Assembly: GCA_977006965.1 (NCBI GenBank)
Contig: OZ345361.1
Coordinates: 2,790,001-2,854,000 of the forward strand
Direction: 5' to 3'
Length of the DNA: 64,000 nt
DNA from: Phymatolithon calcareum
Taxonomy: Eukaryota > Rhodophyta > Florideophyceae > Hapalidiales
A program made the position numbers and the translations under genes. The notes beneath the pieces were generated by a model. The model worked only from the letters and a program-made list of their open reading frames with translations. It made no database searches and was not told where the DNA came from. Shown here piece after piece: positions 1 through 11,766 of the stretch (positions are counted from its first letter, which is position 1; each line of letters begins with the position of its first letter).

Positions 1-443
1 TACTGTACAGTATAAGATTAGACGACTACGACCAGTTGATCGATCACTTGCTGTCGACGACTTCCGCTGATGGAACGTGTTTGGTTCACACCTGGCCAAT
101 TACAATCTTATTCGGGAATCTTGAAAAAATCCATTCAAAATTTTACAAATTTCAAGAGTTGAAATTCAAGGGAATATTTCCTCCCTGTGCAGTCCTGTAG
201 CTGATATCTGTTGTTCAGTAAAATTAAGATAATTTTTAAATTATCTTCAATATGGTTTTCGTCGTGAAAACTAAGCATGTTTTCAGTTGTATCCTAAAGA
301 CGAGACGTTTCGCTAAAATTTTCGGCGCAGTTTTTAAATTCAAATTTTAATCTTGTCCTCGCAAGATCGTACTCTATGTGCAGTCGCTCAGCGTCATTGA
401 GTGCATCCTGCAAAGTACTCTGTCCAGAGCGAGGAAGTCCAAC
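1..443. other. Intergenic, upstream of Spc25
   Basis: AT-rich spacer with no supported gene. It opens with overlapping TACTGTA and TACAGTA words (positions 1-12), a motif that recurs in spacers throughout the window. An in-frame stop at 348-350 separates it from the Spc25 reading frame, so the first exon cannot extend further upstream without another intron. Confidence 0.6.
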
Positions 444-1453
444 ATGGAAATTGCAGAGGTGAACGAGACACTGGCTGCGATCTCCAGTCTAGGCGAGAGA
501 ATTACCCAAAGGTCAGAAGTACTGCGCGCAAACTCCATGCTCCACGCCGTTTCTGTCTGGTCGAATGAGCAGCGAAATATTGATGACCAACATAGTGCTG
601 TTTGTGAGCACATTTGCGCAAACAATGATTGTAAGTGGCCATGTTTAACAAAGGTGCCGTGCGTATTCGGCTTTTTTCTGGAACCACGCTGACCAAAAGC
701 GCTCTCATGTGTCCTCCGCAGCCGACGTGCTTAAATTGTCAAACTCCTTGCGGCAATATCAGGAAGCGAAAGCTGCAAACTCCCTGGACGAAATGAAATT
801 CTCACAAGACATGGATGACATTGTGGAGCGGTTGACGGGACTTACTCGAAAAAACGTCGTCTTCCCTACCGAGCACAAGAAGTTGCTACAGGAAATTTCG
901 GCAAAGTCTGAGAGGCTTGAACAGCGCCGCGCACGTACGTACAGTCCTTATCATCAACCTGTTCCCTTTTTCGAGACGTTGGAAACTGACGCAATGCGAT
1001 AATGTTTGTGTATTCATAGAGGCCGACCAGCTTCTTCGTAGAAACAAGAGGACAGAGAGCAAGTTGACCGATGTCTACAACGACTACCAGCAGGCCTTTG
1101 CCGTGCATGTGAAGTCAATAGACAATAAGACCATTCAATTCATGTTCAAAAAAATCAAAAAATCTGACCCTGATGCACTGTACACGGTCTCAGTGACTGT
1201 GAACGGAGAAAAGTATTCAGGTATGCCTTCTTTTCACGCCCTTTACCAGCGCACCTTCAGGCACTGTGGGAAAATAGGGTGAACTGACAATTACTCTCTT
1301 TCGACGCATATTCACTTGCGTCACGTAGCAAAGGCGTGCGATCCGATGATTCCAAACTTCGACCGACTGAGCAAAGAGCTGGATGTGACAAACAAACTGG
1401 AACCATTCCTGAGGGCCGTGCGGAAGGGTTTTCGAGAGGTAGCAGCGGAATAG
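444..1453 (+). CDS. SPC25: Kinetochore protein Spc25 (Ndc80 complex), 4 exons
   Basis: Exons by GT-AG junctions that keep frame: 444-630, 722-934, 1020-1220, 1329-1453; 241 residues, close to the usual 220-240 of Spc25. The first two thirds are helical and charged, as expected for the coiled coil that pairs with Spc24. The C-terminal part has the Spc25 globular-domain pattern: FMFKKIKKSDPDALYTVSV, then NGEKYS, then a terminal helix with FLRAVRKGF. Spc25 is a subunit of the Ndc80 complex, which links centromeric chromatin to spindle microtubules; the Spc24/Spc25 end faces the inner kinetochore. ATG 444 is the first in-frame ATG after the stop at 348. The family call rests on the C-terminal pattern and length. 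The exon-intron model is my own reading and would need transcript support. It has more introns than most genes in this window. Confidence 0.82.
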
Positions 1454-2257
1454 ATTCTTTGAATGAAGATATTACTCTGACGCCGGTACCTGATTACTGC
1501 TTTTCGAATTTTTTCTTCCCTGAAATTGCCCATTGACCCAGTTTGGACTAGGACCAGCACAGGAGAAAGGTTACAATTTCCCTCAGTCAACACAAAGCTT
1601 CTCCAAATACGTACGCGGGCGACGCAATCACATTGCACATTGTAATAAATATGTGAAAACTTACTCAGGACCAATATCTGTGCTACCGGAGTTGTTGAAG
1701 GCTCCTCGTCGCACAGCCTCAGGCTTGAGAGCTTTATCTGCGGAAATTGTAGGTCCAGCGGAGGAGAAGTGGAGAGCGGCCGGCAGAGAAAACAGGAGGG
1801 CGGCAGCGCCTCCCACAGCAACAGCCGTACGCAATCGCCCCGCTCCTCTTTGCAACATCGTTGTGGAGGCGGGCTCTGAGCCTTCTTCGTTCGCGTTCGG
1901 GGTCGCTCGACAGTGGGAGCCCACAGGACCTACTAGAGATTGTATCATACCATGAGGTCCGGGATAGGACAGATCCAACAGCGCGTTATTAAAAAAGAGA
2001 GGCCATAAGAGAACACACAATGAGTGAGCTTTGCATGCGGGCGTACGTGGAGAGGTGGGACCGGTACAGTACGGGATAAGCTCAAGTACTGGGGGAGTGC
2101 TGAGTGAGAGATGCCTTTCCGTTGAAGAGCATGAAGCGAATCGTCAGTGCTATCATTAATCTTAACGAATCTACTTTCACAAGAGTGCCACAAAAGCAGG
2201 GACCTATTCGTAATAGCGGACATACAAGACGTTGAACAGAAATTTCCCCTCCACCAT

Positions 2258-3014
2258 CTACTGTAGTGTTACCGAGATGAAAAGGAAGTCGTAATTTAAC
2301 AACTGAATCCCCATTTCGCACACCACACTTCCACCTCCACTGCGCACACGAAAGCTCTTCGGTGACGACCAATTTTCCAGTGCATCTGTTGATATATCGG
2401 CATCCTTTTTCATTGCCTTGAGCAGCGTCTTGACACCGATGGCGATGACCCCTCCCTTCTTATCGGCCCACGCGGTGCCGACGCTCTCAAAGTTGATCCA
2501 CTTCTCCAAACTCACAAACTCTGACAGGAACACTGCCGCGGTGATGCAAATTCCGGCTCGTCCTGTACGCATGTTGCATGAATCCGCAACTTTGCAATTG
2601 AACGATTCAGTATTTCACCCTGCGCGCCCGAGTTCCTTAATTTCCATGCAATCCCACGTTCGAAGACGGGGCTGTTCGCCTGGGCAGTGAAAACTTTCTG
2701 GCGACATTAATACCATTCGCAACAGCTTGACCTCGGGCAACATCGCTGAACAATTTGTCGGATACGCCCTCAGGTCAAATGCCCTTCTGAGGCCCTGAGT
2801 TTGGATATTAGAATCGATCTTACTATCATCTTTGCCATCCGCGAAGTGCTGATCGATGTACGCAGCTATGCATGCATGCGCCCTCTGCACATTGGCGACT
2901 GTGCCTTTGAACGCATCCTCCGGACAAAATGCGACGAAAGTGCAGCTTGCGATCGTCTTGCCGACCTCGCAGCGGCAACTGGATCGCCTTCATCAAGGTC
3001 TTATCGCAAACCAC
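2258..3014 (-). pseudogene. Unrecognised broken coding-like stretch
   Basis: On the minus strand three open stretches in different frames (3014-2826, 2890-2615, 2572-2258) follow one another. They have protein-like composition, for example an internal segment ending WADKKGGVIAIGVKTLLKAM followed by KKDADISTDALE. No single frame spans the region and no convincing splice sites join the pieces. It may be a frameshifted gene remnant, or exons of a gene I cannot parse. No family recognised. Confidence 0.2.
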
Positions 3015-3520
3015 GCCTGCCAGGAGGCGCCGGTGACGCCGGCAGGCTACGTTGAGGGTCAGGTGTTACCCACGAATGCAGCATCAGTTGGCAGCTTGGA
3101 GATTTCGCCATCTGCGTTATACTTATCAAACATGGCGCCGTCAACGATGAGTAAAGCCGACACCCCCAACCCCTGGCAATGACGAGGAGATGATTTACAG
3201 TTCACGTTTCCCCCTTCCGGTCGCTGTCCTGGGGCTGGCTATACAGTACTACTGTACTTCGCAAGTAAATATCGAACAATTATGCACGCTTCTTCATGGT
3301 GAGCAAAATGGTTCCGACAGTGATGTACTATATCATGGCGGAGCTAACGCTGTGCGCTTGGCGAGGCGTACTGCGGGAAGCATTAGTGCAGTGCCCGGGA
3401 AAGCGCACGACAAGAGTGGGCGTGGCAGATTGCGGGACGATCAGATGGCTAGAAGCGTTAAATTACTCCGGTACGGGTGGTGCTCGAGATGATCGCTGTG
3501 GAAGAGCGGCAAAAGCACAG

Positions 3521-3538
3521 TCGGTCGGTCGGTCGGTC
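3521..3538. repeat. (TCGG)n microsatellite
   Basis: About four and a half perfect tandem copies of TCGG in non-coding DNA. Confidence 0.8.
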
Positions 3539-4686
3539 CAATAAAAAGATTGCCGTTTGCACGAGCCGGGGTCGACTGTTTGCATGGCCAAAAAAGGGGA
3601 ATGAGATACGAGACGAGATCGCGTCATTTGAGAACGACCCGATATGCGGACCGAGTGGGCCAAATATTAAATCTTAGAGTTAGATTTTCGGACCGGAGAG
3701 CTTAAGATCTCGAACATCTGAAATACCGTACAATGATGGGAGGCGCCCTATCACCGGATCATTGCGATGATCGCACCCAATTGGGGAGTGGTGAACTCCT
3801 GAAAAAGAAAAACATGATGATCATGTTCATCGTGATGATGTTCCGAATGGCATCTTCTGCGAAAATCGTGACCACATAAATGTGTCGCGCCAAAAGCGTT
3901 TGAACGAATCTCGTTCCCGTATTTACGCGAAATCAGAAACTGGTTGTCGAGCTTGCAAGATGATCTCCACGGCTCAGGTCAATCGCTGTGTGCACTACAG
4001 TATCATGCACTAGAAACACCCGTAGTGCTTCTAATCTGCAATGCCCTAGCTTCCACGCGGAATACGGCAAGCCGGCCGACTGTGTTTCAAGGCTCCACGC
4101 TGGGGAGTGCGCGTGACGCGGACAGTCATTTGCGCAATATGAGGACTGCTTTCACATTTTCATGAGTCCCTAAATTCACACTTAAAAGCAAGCCTAATCT
4201 TGCCACTGGAGAATGACTTTTTCGTAAGGCCGCGGCTGCAGTGCCGCGGTCGAATCGACTGGCGCAGCGGTGCTTGTCGAGCTGCTTGCAGGCGTGTTCG
4301 TCTGTTATTGACGGCAACTGGGGACTTATGCCGATGTGGAGTCGCAACTGATAACACTTTGGGGGGGCGACCTCGTGGGACTCGCGCGGCGTATCACTCT
4401 TCTCGCCCTGTCCGCAGACGGCCCGATGCTCTTTGTTGCCGAGATGTAGTGCCGAATGAACTGACCAGGCTCGCACCCACATAACACGTTGATGCTGCAC
4501 ATCGGTACGGTGTACCCGAAGCGTGAGTTAGGTCTCTCTGGAGGTAGCACCGCGAATCTGCCCCTAGTGGAGGACCCTGTGAGTAAACTTACGTCCTGTT
4601 TGCCGGCTTCAGTATCAAATGGTCCACATTTCACCAGCACTCTCGGACCTAGAGCTGGGCGAACGTGTCTTTTCTGGGATTGAGGA

Positions 4687-5800
4687 TCAGATTAAGACTA
4701 GTAGACCAGCGGCACTGGCGATGACGTGTTTTGAACAATGACGCCGGAAAGTGGAGGCACACTTTCGCAATGGCTTCGCTCGAAAGAGAAGCCTCAGGTG
4801 AAGATCATTAGGTGTTTGAATCGTTAACTCCTGGAAATCATTTGCCCTATCATCCGTCCTCACGGAGGTCCCACACGAGGTCAACTGTACTTCCGACGGA
4901 TCAGGATGCATCTCTGCTTGTTTAACGTGCTCCTCATTCGCCACATCACCGTCATGTTTCTCGGCAATCACCAGCGCATGCGCATTGTTGGACTCATCAG
5001 AGTTACCGCAAACAAGTCGCCAAAGACTCTGCACCGTTTCCTGTGGCGTAATACATCCGATGTACGTGAGTTTGGCAAGAGCCACAATGTTATTCGCAAT
5101 GACGGCCTATACTACCGGCGAGTCGCGTAGTATGTCGCCGAGGGAAACGTTCCTGCGATTAAATACCTACAATAATCGTGAAAGTGTCAAGAATTAGTTG
5201 GTCAATTAGAGCTCACGGGGGCTTCGACACATATTTGCAGCCTCCGCAAGCCCACTCGTCATCGCGCGGTCAGCAGCAGACGAAATCGCTGCACTGCCTA
5301 GTGCTGCCCCAACGGACACAAGACCCTCCCTGACCGAAAGCTACTCTTCGGAAATCTCCATGTACCTTGCACCACATCGTGTATATGAAGACAGGCATCG
5401 CTCATAGAACATAAGGTCAACGATGCTAGACCAGTTTCGGGAGTCGATATGAGGAAATCAGGATTGTCGCACGAGGCTTTTTAGAGGGGGGCCTTCGGCG
5501 ACAAGGATGGCGTGAAACTGGGGCGGCTTCGGTTCAATCGAGAATGTGAAGAGCACTAACCGTATCAAAATGCGTTGACAAGTCGGACCAGAGACGGCAA
5601 GTCAACGACGTCATGAGGCTTTCTAGGAAGGCTAGCAGGGTTGGGTGTTGATCGGCTTCCGACATTTTTCGGCCAAATGCATTGAGAAATGCCGCCAGAC
5701 AGATATTGCGTGAACAACTTTTCCTGACATCTGAGAGCTTCTCGTTAGTTATGTACATCATCGAGATATCAGTGGGCGACAGTGGGGCATTCCAATCCAC
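4687..5800 (-). pseudogene. Two unrecognised minus-strand open stretches
   Basis: Two minus-strand frames, 5800-5534 (88 codons from an ATG) and 5085-4687 (132 codons from an ATG), have moderately protein-like composition and could be exons or remnants of one gene. I could not find a splice pair that joins them in frame with confidence, and neither resembles a family I know. They could equally be chance ORFs. Confidence 0.18.
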
Positions 5801-6422
5801 TCGACGTGGACATTACGTTTCAGAGTAGTATTCAGCCGGTCTCAGCGTCCCGGACTAGAAGCACGGGGTTGATTACATTGCATTTTATGTTTTAAAGGGG
5901 TTTGTAAAGGTTTCTAAAGGGTTTCCAGGCATGATTTCAGCTTCCATGTTGTTTTTGGTTTCGTGCTTTCAAGCTGCATCTTCGGATGAGGCTGTTGCCT
6001 ACCTTAACTTGGGAGTAAGTTAGAAAACAAAAAATGGGTGGTATTATCAACGAACAGCAACAACACACAACTCATTCAGTGAACGATGTAGACCTCTTGA
6101 TTTAAAAATTATGGCCGCATGAATGTAATACATGGAGTGCCAAAGTGGTCCTGAAATATCGCCTCTTAGGTTCTATACAACTGAATTCAATTTTCCACTA
6201 CTCAGAAGCCAAGACCGCAGGTTTAGGTCGGGTGAATGGTAAGGTCAAGCACTTAGCAGTGAAGCAAACGCTCTTGAACGATGTCAGGTCTGTTGAGGTC
6301 ATTTCTTTCTTCAGAAATGAAGGTTCACATGGCATTCAGGATTGTTGTTTCTAGAAAAAGAGAAAAAGACAAGGACGAATCGTCAAATATAAACTTTAGA
6401 AGAATCTTGACATGCAAGTCGG

Positions 6423-7293
6423 TCAGACTACAAGCTCGGTATCATCATCATCGGTGTCCTGAACGGGGTTTCGAATTGCGTCTCCTATGCCAGACCAATC
6501 AATTGCATTAGCTGGACCTTGACCAAAAGTGGGTTCTTCTCGGACTCCACCTTGGAGCCGAAATACGGCGCACAGGCGAGATGGGTTGTAACATTTTGCA
6601 TTAAACATGATCTGCGGTGGCACATTAATGATGGCAAAATCTGGGTTATTGTAGTATTGTTCAACTTCCTTCGGCATTCCTAGGCACATTGAAATCAAAA
6701 TAAAACGGTCAACATTCCCGGCCGGGAAGATAAGGACAAATGACGAGATGTATGGACGATGAAGCAGTCGTACCGTGCGGAGTTGCCACGCTGTATGGTG
6801 TTGGCTGGAACAAAATGCCCATGTACTGCATGATCGATCGATGGAACGAATCGTGAAAACATTAATTAGCAAAACTCAATCAATGCCCGGGACACACTCA
6901 CCAAAACTGGACATACAGTACCAGCCAGAGCAGCAAGAAAATATTAAGAACAGAATTACGTACTTCAGCAGACTCCCGCTTCGCTTGCTTCGAGACATAC
7001 TCGCTCAGATTGGCATCTGTTCTCGTCAATAGAGTTCAATCGCCTAGCTGCAAAGTCAGCTTCACACTTCAGACGGGTCCAAAAATGGGCACAAACAAGC
7101 GCGTCCACCTACCGAGAAGCATGCTATTGAGCGCCTCGTCGACCTCTTCCGCCAGCTTGAAACTTCCGTCATAATTCTCAACCGCCCTCAATCCCATTCG
7201 CGGAGAGAGCACATAATTCGCACGTGGTATTCTTGAGACATTCGTTTTCGTCCTCCGAGATGGAACGAAAGCGCATGCTGTAAGGAAGGCCAT
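6423..7293 (-). CDS. Plastid-targeted protein of unknown function, 4 exons
   Basis: Minus strand exons 7293-7113, 7016-6964, 6825-6774, 6679-6423 join in frame at GT-AG sites to give 180 residues. The start MAFLTACAFVPSRR, rich in Ser, Arg and hydroxylated residues, resembles a red algal plastid transit peptide (Met-Ala-Phe start, basic, Phe near the terminus). The mature part has an acidic helix (EEVDEALNSMLL), a lysine/arginine-rich helix (EYVSKQAKRESAE), a Pro-rich stretch (FQPTPYSVATPHGMPKEVEQ), a YYNNPDFAIINVPP segment and a very acidic tail ending DTDDDDTELVV. There is no transmembrane segment in the spliced product. I do not recognise the family. It is divergent from the Mpv17-family gene with 406 bp between the start codons. 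Exon 2 and 3 boundaries are less certain than the first and last exons. Confidence 0.6.
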
Positions 7294-7699
7294 CGTGCAA
7301 AGAGCGAGCACTTTTCTCTGACTTATTATCGCACGGCCGGCTGAGGAAGACAACGCAGTGAATTCACCGATCTGTTGTCGTCGGCAAGGTCGATCGAGAT
7401 TGCGGCTGTGTTGATGAGCTCCTCTGGTACAACAATGTGATAAAGAAATTGAATGAGCCAATGAGATGCGTTGGCAACCTTTGGGAATATCTCTGAGATT
7501 GTAATCAGATGCACTCCAAAACGGAAGTGGAATACCTTGCAACCTTCGGACGTCTAGGCGAACAGACGGGCGCACTGACTGAGCGCAATCACGACGGAAA
7601 TTGTGTGCCATTGAAACGTTGAACATTTAAAAATTGTTCGCAAAGCTTCGCCAACCTGATTTCCATTGTTCCGGCCAAAAAGCCAGCCGCTTCGCAGAA
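7294..7699. promoter_or_regulatory. Divergent intergenic promoter region
   Basis: The two start codons (7293 minus, 7700 plus) face away from each other across 406 bp, so both promoters and 5' UTRs must lie here unless there are upstream non-coding exons. No clear TATA box or palindromic operator stands out. Confidence 0.4.
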
Positions 7700-8533
7700 A
7701 TGGAACCCTCATTGGGAACACAGCTACGCCGAATGCCTTCATTCGTGCTTGCGCTGGCGTGGAAGTCGTATCTGAAAAAACTAAGTAATGATCCTCTAAT
7801 GACCAAAGTATGTTCAAGTCGCCGTGAGTGAGTGCCTACCCAAGCTTGGATTTCTAGTGACGACAAATCTCTGTCTGACACATGCTTTTCACAATCTTCA
7901 CTCACTGTTCGTCCAGGCGCTAACATCTGCTGTACTTTCAGTATTAAGCGAGATTGTGGCGAAGCATGTGTCAAATCTTCCTGTCAAGTCCAGCGCAGCC
8001 ATCAAAGAACTCACAATTGGTCTACTTCTCCGGTATGTTACGCAAACAGAACAGAACCTGACTGACTGATGCGTATGCAGCAGCAGAGCTACTGTACTAA
8101 TGCTTATCTTCTTCGCGTGACAACTACCGTTCTATGCAGAGGCCCTGTTATTCACTTCTTTCACTCTTTTCTGGACAACACCGTGTTCGCTGGGCGAGAC
8201 CAATCGTCACCGAAAGTGGTGGCCGGGAAACTGTTTATCGATCAATTTATTTTCTCACCGCTATTCACTTCACTCTACTTTTATTTCAGCGGTTTGAGTG
8301 AGGATAAATCTATCACAGATATAAGCAAGAGATTGCGCAGTGATCTTCTCGAAATTATGCGGAGCAACTGGGCAGTTTGGATTCCTGCAAATTTTGTGTC
8401 GTACTATTTCGTGCCTCTGGACCTCAGGGTTCTGTTCGGTAACATTGTTGGATTATTTTGGAATGCGTATCTTATATCCGTTGTGTCGTCTGAAAGCGAT
8501 ATTCGACAGATAGATGCTAATAACAGTTCATGA
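7700..8533 (+). CDS. Mpv17/PMP22 family membrane protein, 3 exons
   Basis: Exons 7700-7807, 7917-8032, 8140-8533 splice in frame to 205 residues, the normal size of the family. The order of Mpv17/PMP22 landmarks is present: an N-terminal WKSYLKKLSNDPLMTK helix, an ALTSAVLSVLSEIVAKHV helix, RGPVIHFFHSFLD (family consensus GPxxHxWYxxLD), KLFIDQFIFSPLF (DQxxxxP), and near the C-terminus NWAVWIPANFVSYYFVPLDL (consensus WxxWPxxQxxNFxxVPxxxR) followed by a final WNAYL helix. Members are four-helix proteins of the mitochondrial inner membrane or peroxisome that form or modulate small-solute channels; exact substrate cannot be told from sequence. ATG 7700 is the first in-frame ATG of the open exon. 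Confidence 0.85.
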
Positions 8534-9123
8534 AGGGCCGGCCTAAAATGATGTGGTGTCCAAAAGGTTTCTCAGGCTCCGCAGCGCGTTTTTCACGTGC
8601 CTGGCGCAGGCAGTTTCTTCGACCTTCAGACACGATGCCGTGACGAGGCTCTGGAGGTAGAGATACTATGCAGCAAGCTCCAGGTCGATGGAGAACAGTT
8701 TTTTATGTTTCAGCTCTTACTGAGTTAACGAAATGTAAAGTCCAATGTGATTCACGACTGTAGACTACATGACTGCGGCACATTCCGCCTTTAGTGAACG
8801 AAAGAAGGAACGTGAAGGTACTCACCTATTGTGTTTATTTTATCATAAACTGTTGTTGTCGACAACATAGTGCCATGTCCCCCGCTGGGGATAAAAAGTG
8901 ACCAAATTATTCCCGTGGTCACACTCGAAGCTGAACAGCCACGCATTCCAGTCCACGTGTCGTTCCCCACCACAATTCGCCTCGACTGTGGTCGGCTCAA
9001 ATCTCCCATTCCACCTTCGTCTTCCTTCGACCTCGTCGCATCTCTAATTGAAGAAGCCTTCACGCCGCCCTCCCTCCCGGTCCCTTTTGTCATTCACTAA
9101 TGACAATCAGACACCGAAGCGAA
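8534..9123. other. Intergenic, upstream of ftsH
   Basis: Spacer between the Mpv17-family gene and ftsH, both on the plus strand. It holds the 3' UTR of the former and the promoter and 5' UTR of the latter. An in-frame ATG at 9100 extends the ftsH frame by eight residues, but the ATG at 9124 gives a typical plastid presequence start. Confidence 0.5.
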
Positions 9124-11190
9124 ATGGCCTTCATCCTTCCAGTAACACCAGTGCTCGGCTCTCAAAATCGCCGCCTCACGCCGCGTCGTGCGCGCACAGT
9201 CTCCCCGCGCACGCCTCTCGCGTCTGCGGAACGGCCAGATGCAAAGCGCGCGGCAGTCGCGGCGGCGGCCGCCGCTGCGATCTTTGCAGCAGTAGCCGCA
9301 GTTCCAGGTATGGCCCACGCCGCCGCAGCGCCCGTTCAAATGGGCGGTGCACGTCCGGAAGCAAGTGCGGCTGCCGAACGACAGATGGGAGACACGCCCA
9401 CCGTTGTCAATGGCGTTCAAGACTGGAGATATTCAACCTTCATCAGGGCCGTCGAGTCTGACCAAGTCGAGAAGGTCACCTTTTCCTCAGATGGTCAGCG
9501 TCTTTTAGCCGTCGATACTGATGGTAATCGTTTCAAGCTTGATGCATTACCACAGGATCCTGACCTTCTGAAGACGCTCACCGAGCACAAGGTTGACGTC
9601 ACTGTTCTGCCTTCACAACCGGAAACGGGTGCGGGCGACTTTATCCGCAGCCTTATCTTCCCCGCTGTGCTCTTCGGAGGTCTCTTCCTGCTCTCGCGTC
9701 GCGCTGGTGGCGGACTTGGTGGTGGAATTGGTGGCATGGGCGGTCCTATGGATCTCCAGCGTAGCGGCGCAAGAGTGGCCATGGTTCCAGACACTGGCAT
9801 CTCATTCAAGGACGTAGCTGGCGTTGACGGTGCCAAGCTCGAGCTCATGGAGGTTGTTCAATTCCTCAAAGAGTCGGAGCGCTTCACTGAGCTTGGCGCT
9901 CGAATTCCCCGCGGTGTCATTCTCGAGGGTCCGCCAGGAACCGGAAAAACTCTTCTCGCGCGCGCTGTTGCCGGAGAGGCCGGTGTACCCTTCTTCTCTA
10001 TTTCCGGTTCTGAATTTGTGGAGATGTTCGTTGGTGTAGGTGCTTCTCGCGTACGTGATTTGTTCGCCAACGCCAAGAAGAATGCCCCGTGCATCATCTT
10101 CATCGATGAGATTGACGCGGTCGGTCGTCAGCGTGGTGCGGGTATTGCGGGCGGTAACGATGAGCGCGAGCAAACGCTGAATCAGATGCTCACTGAAATG
10201 GACGGCTTTGAGGGTAACTCTGGCGTCATTGTCATTGCAGCCACCAATCGTGCAGATGTGCTCGATCAGGCACTTCTTCGTCCTGGTCGATTCGACCGTC
10301 GGATTGTCGTCGATCTCCCCGATTTTCAGGGACGTTACGACATTCTGAAGGTCCATGCACGCGGAAAGCCACTCGCAAAAGACGTTGATCTCGAGCAGGT
10401 CGCCCGTATGACTCCGGGATTCTCTGGCGCATCATTGCAGAATTTGCTGAACGAGGCGGCAATCTTCACAGCTCGACGCACGAAGACGGAGATCGGACCG
10501 GATGAAATTGGAGATGCGATCGACCGCGTGACAGTCGGCCCTGAGAAAAAGGATCCTGTGATGACTGAGGAGCGCAAGGCGCTTGTGGCGTACCACGAGG
10601 CCGGTCATGCCGTCGTTGGTGCGCTTACCCCAGATTACGATCAAGTTGCCAAGATCACGATCATTCCCCGAGGTGCAGCCGGGGGACTTACTTTCTTCGC
10701 ACCGAACGAGCAGCGTGTCGATTCGGGTCTGTATTCTCGTCAGTTCCTGGAGGGACAGCTCGCAGTGGCACTGGGCGGTCGTATTGCCGAAGAGCTTGTT
10801 TTCGGTGAGGAACACATCACCACTGGTGCGTCGAATGACTTGCAGCGTGTCACCCAGGTGGCACGACAGATGGTCACCCGTTTCGGAATGTCGAAAAAGG
10901 TCGGTCAACTCGCACTTTCCACTGAGAGTAGCAACCCGTTCATGGGTCGGCAGATGGCATCGGGAACTCCGCAACTGAGCTCCGTCACCAAGACCGAGAT
11001 CGATGAGGAGGTACAAAGACTTGTTGATGTGGCGTACACGCGAGCTAAGTTGTTACTCAAGCAGAACCGTGAACTGCTTAATTCGTTGGCAAAAATGTTG
11101 ATCGAGAAGGAGACGGTTTCAGCGGATGAGTTCCAGAAGCTGATTGCAACCTCCAAGGTGGAGATGATGATGCCATATGCACCCTTTTAA
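9124..11190 (+). CDS. ftsH: ATP-dependent zinc metalloprotease FtsH, plastid-targeted
   Basis: A single exon of 688 residues from ATG 9124 ([10 protein letters not shown]). Domains in order: a basic, Ser/Ala/Pro-rich plastid transit peptide and an Ala-rich hydrophobic stretch ending near VPGMAHA (about residues 40-62), a bipartite-targeting pattern consistent with thylakoid insertion; the FtsH extracellular/lumenal domain ([19 protein letters not shown] onward); one transmembrane helix ([18 protein letters not shown]); a Gly-rich linker; the AAA module with Walker A GPPGTGKT (269-276), Walker B IIFIDEID (about 324) and the second region of homology ([20 protein letters not shown]); and the M41 peptidase with HEAGH at 491-495. 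It would be a hexameric membrane protease for damaged thylakoid proteins such as photosystem II D1. The sequence is higher in G+C than the spacers. It is convergent with the TPR/Tic22 gene. Confidence 0.96.
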   Translation: MAFILPVTPVLGSQNRRLTPRRARTVSPRTPLASAERPDAKRAAVAAAAAAAIFAAVAAVPGMAHAAAAPVQMGGARPEASAAAERQMGDTPTVVNGVQDWRYSTFIRAVESDQVEKVTFSSDGQRLLAVDTDGNRFKLDALPQDPDLLKTLTEHKVDVTVLPSQPETGAGDFIRSLIFPAVLFGGLFLLSRRAGGGLGGGIGGMGGPMDLQRSGARVAMVPDTGISFKDVAGVDGAKLELMEVVQFLKESERFTELGARIPRGVILEGPPGTGKTLLARAVAGEAGVPFFSISGSEFVEMFVGVGASRVRDLFANAKKNAPCIIFIDEIDAVGRQRGAGIAGGNDEREQTLNQMLTEMDGFEGNSGVIVIAATNRADVLDQALLRPGRFDRRIVVDLPDFQGRYDILKVHARGKPLAKDVDLEQVARMTPGFSGASLQNLLNEAAIFTARRTKTEIGPDEIGDAIDRVTVGPEKKDPVMTEERKALVAYHEAGHAVVGALTPDYDQVAKITIIPRGAAGGLTFFAPNEQRVDSGLYSRQFLEGQLAVALGGRIAEELVFGEEHITTGASNDLQRVTQVARQMVTRFGMSKKVGQLALSTESSNPFMGRQMASGTPQLSSVTKTEIDEEVQRLVDVAYTRAKLLLKQNRELLNSLAKMLIEKETVSADEFQKLIATSKVEMMMPYAPF

Positions 11191-11766
11191 TCTGCCTTTT
11201 CTGGTTTAAGCTCTCGTTTTTTGTGTATAACGAAGTTAGTTGTGCTGTAGCAAAAGCGGACCTTTGTGGGATATTGCCGCTTGTAGCAGGGGAAAGATTG
11301 CCAACTTGCCGAGAATATTAATATACCTCCTGAGCTTCCAACTTTACTCAGGCCTTCTACAGCTTGGATTGTTCTACAATGAACAACGTTTTGTTGCATT
11401 TAAATGCTGCAGATAGCAATTAAATGATACTACAGGAGGGCTAAAGTGAGCCATCCAGGTCATTAAAGCTATACTTGTGCTTTTGAAAAAGCTCCTCATC
11501 TTTAGTTAAGCTCAATCCACGCTGCAGTCTGTTACCACATAGGAGTAAAGACCGAAAAGCTTCATGACTGCGCTAATTGCAGGACTGGGATTCGGCTGAT
11601 CGCGTGCAAGACGATTCCCCGTCAATCAAAGATGCCCATTTCGACATTCTGTGAAAACCTGAGACTGTGCCGTACTTCCTCTTCGTTTTTCAAGTTTTTT
11701 AGTCCTAATAATAACAGACGCCCCTGTTGCGATATTTTCATTCCTTTCTACATCACTCCCGAAACC
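11191..11766. other. Convergent 3' intergenic region
   Basis: The 576 bp between the stop codons of ftsH (plus) and the TPR/Tic22 gene (minus) must contain both 3' UTRs. Nothing else is evident. Confidence 0.5.

Larger units (their letters stand above)
1454..6422. other. Gene-poor region with weak ORF remnants
   Basis: About 5 kb between Spc25 and the plastid-protein gene. No reading frame has a recognisable family. Possible decayed frames are entered separately (2258-3014 and 4687-5800, minus strand). TACTGTA/TACAGTA words occur near 2065, 3242, 3250 and 3999. The rest of the open frames look like chance ORFs overlapping on both strands. Confidence 0.5.

Noticed and set aside
1321-1821. 166-codon minus-strand ORF
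   Set aside because: It overlaps the last Spc25 exon on the opposite strand and has low-complexity composition; a shadow ORF.
9802-11016. Minus-strand ORFs of 184 and 194 codons inside ftsH
   Set aside because: Shadows of the highly conserved ftsH coding strand.
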